From assembly GCA_027704905.1 (NCBI GenBank), contig CM051004.1, positions 5,786,013 through 5,850,012 on the forward strand: a stretch of 64,000 nucleotides of DNA, written 5' to 3'. A program made the position numbers and the translations under genes. Source of the DNA: Muraenolepis orangiensis. Lineage: Eukaryota > Chordata > Actinopteri > Gadiformes > Muraenolepididae. This document shows, piece after piece, positions 59,961-64,000 of the stretch (position 1 is the stretch's first letter; the number at the start of each line of letters is the position of its first letter). Under the pieces are notes generated by a model that saw only the letters and a program-made list of their open reading frames with translations, was not told the origin of the DNA and made no database searches.

Positions 59961-61083
59961 AAGAAAACGAATTTTACTGTGAGTGTACATGCATGTGACC
60001 AGGTTTACATTTACAAGTTTAAGGTACAGTGTGCAATGAAATCCAAAGATGCGCTGCAAATTACATGAATCTTACAAAAATTACACAAATGTACAAGTGA
60101 CACACTTCTCTAGGCATGAGCTGAACTGCCTCTATAGGAAATCAACTTTTGATTGCCTCTATAAAGTACGTGAACAACTACAGGGTCAGTGCGGCAGAAT
60201 GGGTCAATGCGTACATACTGACACCAGGGGGCAGTAGACACCTGTTTATGTCAAAGTATAATAATACACTTATATGGGCCATTCTACCGAATTGGTTCAA
60301 AGGGAACGTGGTACTGTCCAGCATCTGGACAAACCATCACAGAGTGGAAAGACAATCAATAAACCCTGCAGTGTTGTCTTTAAGATGTTGTGTCAGTGTC
60401 AGTTTGTGTATTTTTTAAGTATATTTTTTTCAATTGTTGTTATTTAAAGTAAATATGTTCAGTGCGTTCAAATTGGATAAATGGTCTTCCAGAAAGAAAA
60501 TACTCTGAGAAGCATATATATTATATATTATTTATATGAAAACAAGCACATATGATTTGTAAAAGGTTAAAAGTGAGTGAAAAGTCCATTGTTTTTCAAC
60601 ATTCTAGATTAGTATTTGTCACATACACACCCAGGGTGTGCAGTGGAATAACAAAGTGCCAGTGGCCGGCAGGAATGTGCAAACAACAGTACACACAATA
60701 AGATAACTGTGTGCAGGAACATATCATTACAAGATCAATGAAAAATAGTTATACAGATTATGTATAGTCGCTACCTAAGTGTATTGTGTTTATTGGTATA
60801 GGAATATGAAGGAAATCTCTCTCTACATTTACATTAAGCGCAATTAGCAGAAGCTTTGATTAAAAAAGTGACTTACAAGTACATTTATATGGTAAAAACA
60901 GCAATATATTTCTCAGGTAAATAAAGACACAAATAGAACAATTGCATTCCCAATTGCAGGCCAATAGAAAAATCGTCCCAACTACTAGGATGCCTGCGTA
61001 GCGACATAAAGTGCATTAACAACACGCTATCTACTACTACAAGGATGAACACAACGCACAGTATGGTCAAAACGGTGCCCAGA

Positions 61084-61219
<136 letters not shown>

Positions 61220-61404
61220 CCCCCCCCCCGGTGGTGACTGCGGCCCGGCGTGTCGCAGCAGATTGTTTGTCGTAACGGCCGCGTGTTGTGCTCTACTCCA
61301 AAAAGATAACGCGCTGCTGATTTGATTGACGGCTCGAGTGACTGCTGCGAAACATGAATCACCGCGTTTTATGGTCGCAGGGTGCGAACTGGAGGGGAGC
61401 AGGG

Positions 61405-61920
61405 GTGGTGACATGAGCTCCCCTGGGAACATGGTTTGTGAAATTTGGGGGGAGCTCTCTAAAATACTGATATGATGAGTGCTATGTGCATCGTTGTGTT
61501 GTGTGTGGCGTCGCGTCTCTCCAGGCAGTGAGAGGGTTGTGTTGTGCTATAGCTGTATTATTAATATTAATATTGTTCATGGTTGGTGCCGCTGGCTGCT
61601 CTTATCGCGTGTGTTCGGCTCTGTGTGGGCTACAGCCATAATAGGCTATAGCCCATGTGAAACGATGTAGCCTGTTTTTGAGTCATTTTAAGTTGATTTA
61701 ATTAAACAGTCAAACGTTACATTGGTGGTCCGTGGATTATTTATTATCAAGTTGATTGAAGTTTGCGTAGCCCATACATGCTCGGGAAATATGTTGACAT
61801 GACCATGATCCATCGGGACGTTTCATGTAAATGTAGACCTGTGGCACCACCCCGTGTGCAACAGATGTTCTCTTTATAATAGGCCTATGTCTGTGCTGTT
61901 GCTATTAATGCACGGATCAG
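61405..61920 (+). repeat. Dispersed repeat R, copy 3 (right arm)
   Basis: Mirror of copy 2 (36500-37010) and in the same orientation as copy 1 (9780-10435). Confidence 0.8.
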
Positions 61921-61952
61921 CATTTACCCCCTCCACCCCCCCCCACCCCCCC

Positions 61953-61992
<40 letters not shown>

Positions 61993-62138
61993 TACACACA
62001 CACACACACACACACACGCAAGTGCCCGTGGCGCTTAAAGTCAAGCCGTGGACTTCTTCGTGTCCCACGTGACACACCGCACAGCACCATCGGCTGGCAG
62101 TCCAAAACGCTCAGTACGTTCATGTTCACAATACTCAC

Positions 62139-62154
62139 CAATGGAAAGCTTCAT
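62139..62154 (-). CDS. Isolated exon 1 of the coiled-coil family (right arm)
   Basis: Mirror of 36268-36283, ATGAAGCTTTCCATTG with GTGAGT donor on the minus strand. Confidence 0.45.
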
Positions 62155-62512
62155 CCTTCCAAGAAACAGGTTCAGCTTTGAGACAGGATGCTCAACAACA
62201 ACAAACAACCCAGAACTACATTTGAACAAACTGCCGAACCGAAACAAATAGTTATTTACCTTGTTGGTTCATCATCAACAGCTTTTAGACATGTTTCCGT
62301 TTTTTATTAGAAAACGACCAGGAGACCTTCTCACAATACAAAGTCAATGGAGAGTGGGCGTGGAAAACTTATAATTAACCCGGACAGTCCATTCAACAGA
62401 CATCATTACAATTAAGATCATAGTAGACAGTTTAGTCTAATAGACTGAAGAAGAATATTTTCCTCGGTTGTTGTTTTTTTGTCAATTCTACACACATTCT
62501 AAAAAATATTTC

Positions 62513-64000
62513 TTAAAAAAAAGGGGTAATATCCATGCTTCTTGAAAGGTGCTTAGTAGAGACCAAGATGTCCTTGTTCAGTTGGTCGATTAGGATGCTG
62601 ATCTTCTCCTCCTCGGTCTCCTGTCCGCCCACCTTACCGGGAGCGACACCTTTGGTCATGTGCAGCATCTCACCAACTGGAAAACAATGTTTAAAACAAC
62701 ACCACACCCGGTCATTTGGGACATGTTGGGATCCAAAGTAGGAAATATATTAAGTTTAACAACATCTTATTTATTTTGCATATTCATTTACCAAACAAAT
62801 CCTTCTAATACACAGTTTTGGCATATACAATTGCTTGATTGAATTTGTTTATTTTAGTTTAGGGTAGCCGAAGACGACGATACACTTAAAAGAACCTAGG
62901 ACATTCTTAAGATCTTACTTGACAAAACAGCCGAATACCTAATATCACCATTCTTCTGCTTACGTCTGCATCGTCTCAAATTGTATTTAATTTGACTTTA
63001 ATAATGTTATTTGTATTTTTCTGCAAGTGTGAGTGTTCCTGTGTGTTCTGTATCGTGGAGGTTTCTGTTCAGTTCTTCCTAATGAGCTTCGAGTTCAGTG
63101 TTCTGCAGGATGTTGTTAAGATTATGCTTACGGGCAACGTGAGTCTGCTTTAACCAGCCACCAACCACATGCAGTCCACATATGAATGTGCATAACTGTT
63201 TACTTGTTTATTACATACAAACGCAACCCATTATAACGCAACCCATTTTTCGTGTCACACGTAAAACACAGTCTGGCAGTCCAATACGCTCAATACTTTC
63301 ATGTTCACAATACTCACCAATGTAATGCTTCGTATGAACAGTTCCACAACTAACACTGTTTCTGCTCATACTGAACAGAACGCGAGCAGAATGTTCGGTT
63401 TTTTTAGTACAGAATTTTCCGTTAGAGGGGGGAGGACAGGTGTCACGTATCTGAACAGAATTTTCCGTTGTGGTTAGAGGTTAGAGGAGGAGTGTTGCTT
63501 CCTGTATCTGAGGTATATACCACACCCGGTCATTTGGGACATGTTGGGATCCAAAGTAGGACATATATTAAGTTTAACAACATGTCATGAGATGGTATTA
63601 TGCTTACGGGCAACGTGAGGCTGCTTTAACCAGCCACCAACCACATGCAGTCCACATACGAATGTGCATAACTGTTTACTTGTTTATTACATACAAAAAT
63701 GAAATAAGTCAAACAGATAATTCATTTGACAGTGTGGATGGATGGACATGTGTTACTATAGTCAGTGTACAGTGAACAATACTTACTTGCTGATCTCAGT
63801 TGAGCCTTCTTCTCAGCTCTCCTGTTCCCAGTCTGCAGGTCAGCCAGGGTCTGCCTGTAGCCGATCACCAGCTCCAGTCTTATGCTCTGGTACTCGTGCT
63901 CCTCCAGCCGACGCTGCTCCTGGGCTTCCCTGAGCTGGAACTCCCCATCAATCATGTCGCCGAGGTCACCCATGAAGACAAGAGGATCGGAGCAGAAGGA
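62513..64000 (-). CDS. Coiled-coil family copy E (mirror of copy D, cut by the window end)
   Basis: Minus strand. Exon 3 62513-62676 (ends SMDITPFF, stop), exon 2 from 63787 with donor GTAAGT to beyond the window edge. The reading is identical to copy D where both are visible (GDLGDMIDGEFQLREAQEQR, and AEKKAQL). Intron 2 contains the same cut-off exon-3 flank and ATG-less exon-1 look-alike (about 63320-63335). Exon 1 would lie outside the window. Confidence 0.55.

Overview
This is teleost fish nuclear DNA, not a microbial region. The evidence is spliced exons with GT/AG borders, tRNA-derived SINEs, fish-type LINE fragments, hAT, Ty3/gypsy and BEL/Pao elements, and a very high density of dinucleotide microsatellites and minisatellites. 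That density resembles codfish genomes, but the species is inference only. There are two runs of exactly 1,000 N (8584-9583 and 48101-49100), i.e. scaffold gap placeholders.

Layout. 1-1690: GC-rich minisatellite, CA/TG repeats, no gene. 1693-8583: transposon graveyard with a minus-strand LINE fragment, then a decayed Ty3/gypsy element (LTR-like region, gag, protease, RT). A minisatellite lies inside its pol and a 1.4-kb hAT element is inserted next to the catalytic-site codons of the RT. 9584-14145: dispersed repeats, a hAT carrying a TTF-type zinc-finger fragment and two perfect hairpins, long CA/TG tracts, and a G-run minisatellite of about 22 units. 14149-22560: alternating inverted copies of a small three-exon coiled-coil gene family, with SINEs and further inverted repeats, ending in a CpG-rich block. 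23760-30568: a nearly full-length BEL/Pao retrotransposon with gag, protease, RT, RNase H and integrase. It has one in-frame stop and two frameshifts, and is bounded by 72-bp inverted repeats instead of a pair of direct LTRs. 30570-33860: AT-rich sequence, a 1.1-kb hAT element and SINE pieces.

34.4 kb to the window end is one giant inverted repeat. The left arm (about 34422-48060) is mirrored by the right arm (49308-64000, running off the window) around a 1.25-kb centre containing the second N gap. Each arm carries, in mirror image, part of the coiled-coil gene family, a GA/CT tract, a 28-36 bp minisatellite, a 952-bp hAT element, LINE fragments, a two-exon gene for a small two-TM, PPxY-containing membrane protein (172 aa, TMEM61-like) and a barttin (bsnd)-like exon on the same strand. 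The order TMEM61-like then bsnd-like matches what I recall of the human TMEM61-BSND gene pair.

Main points for a second look: the palindrome is either a real ampliconic structure or two haplotypes scaffolded head to head across the gap; the coiled-coil family is multicopy and unrecognised; inverted repeats recur from 27 bp to about 14 kb, three of them perfect with a 1-nt spacer; and seven hAT-type insertions have readable 8-bp target duplications, four with an intact empty site or reading frame for comparison.
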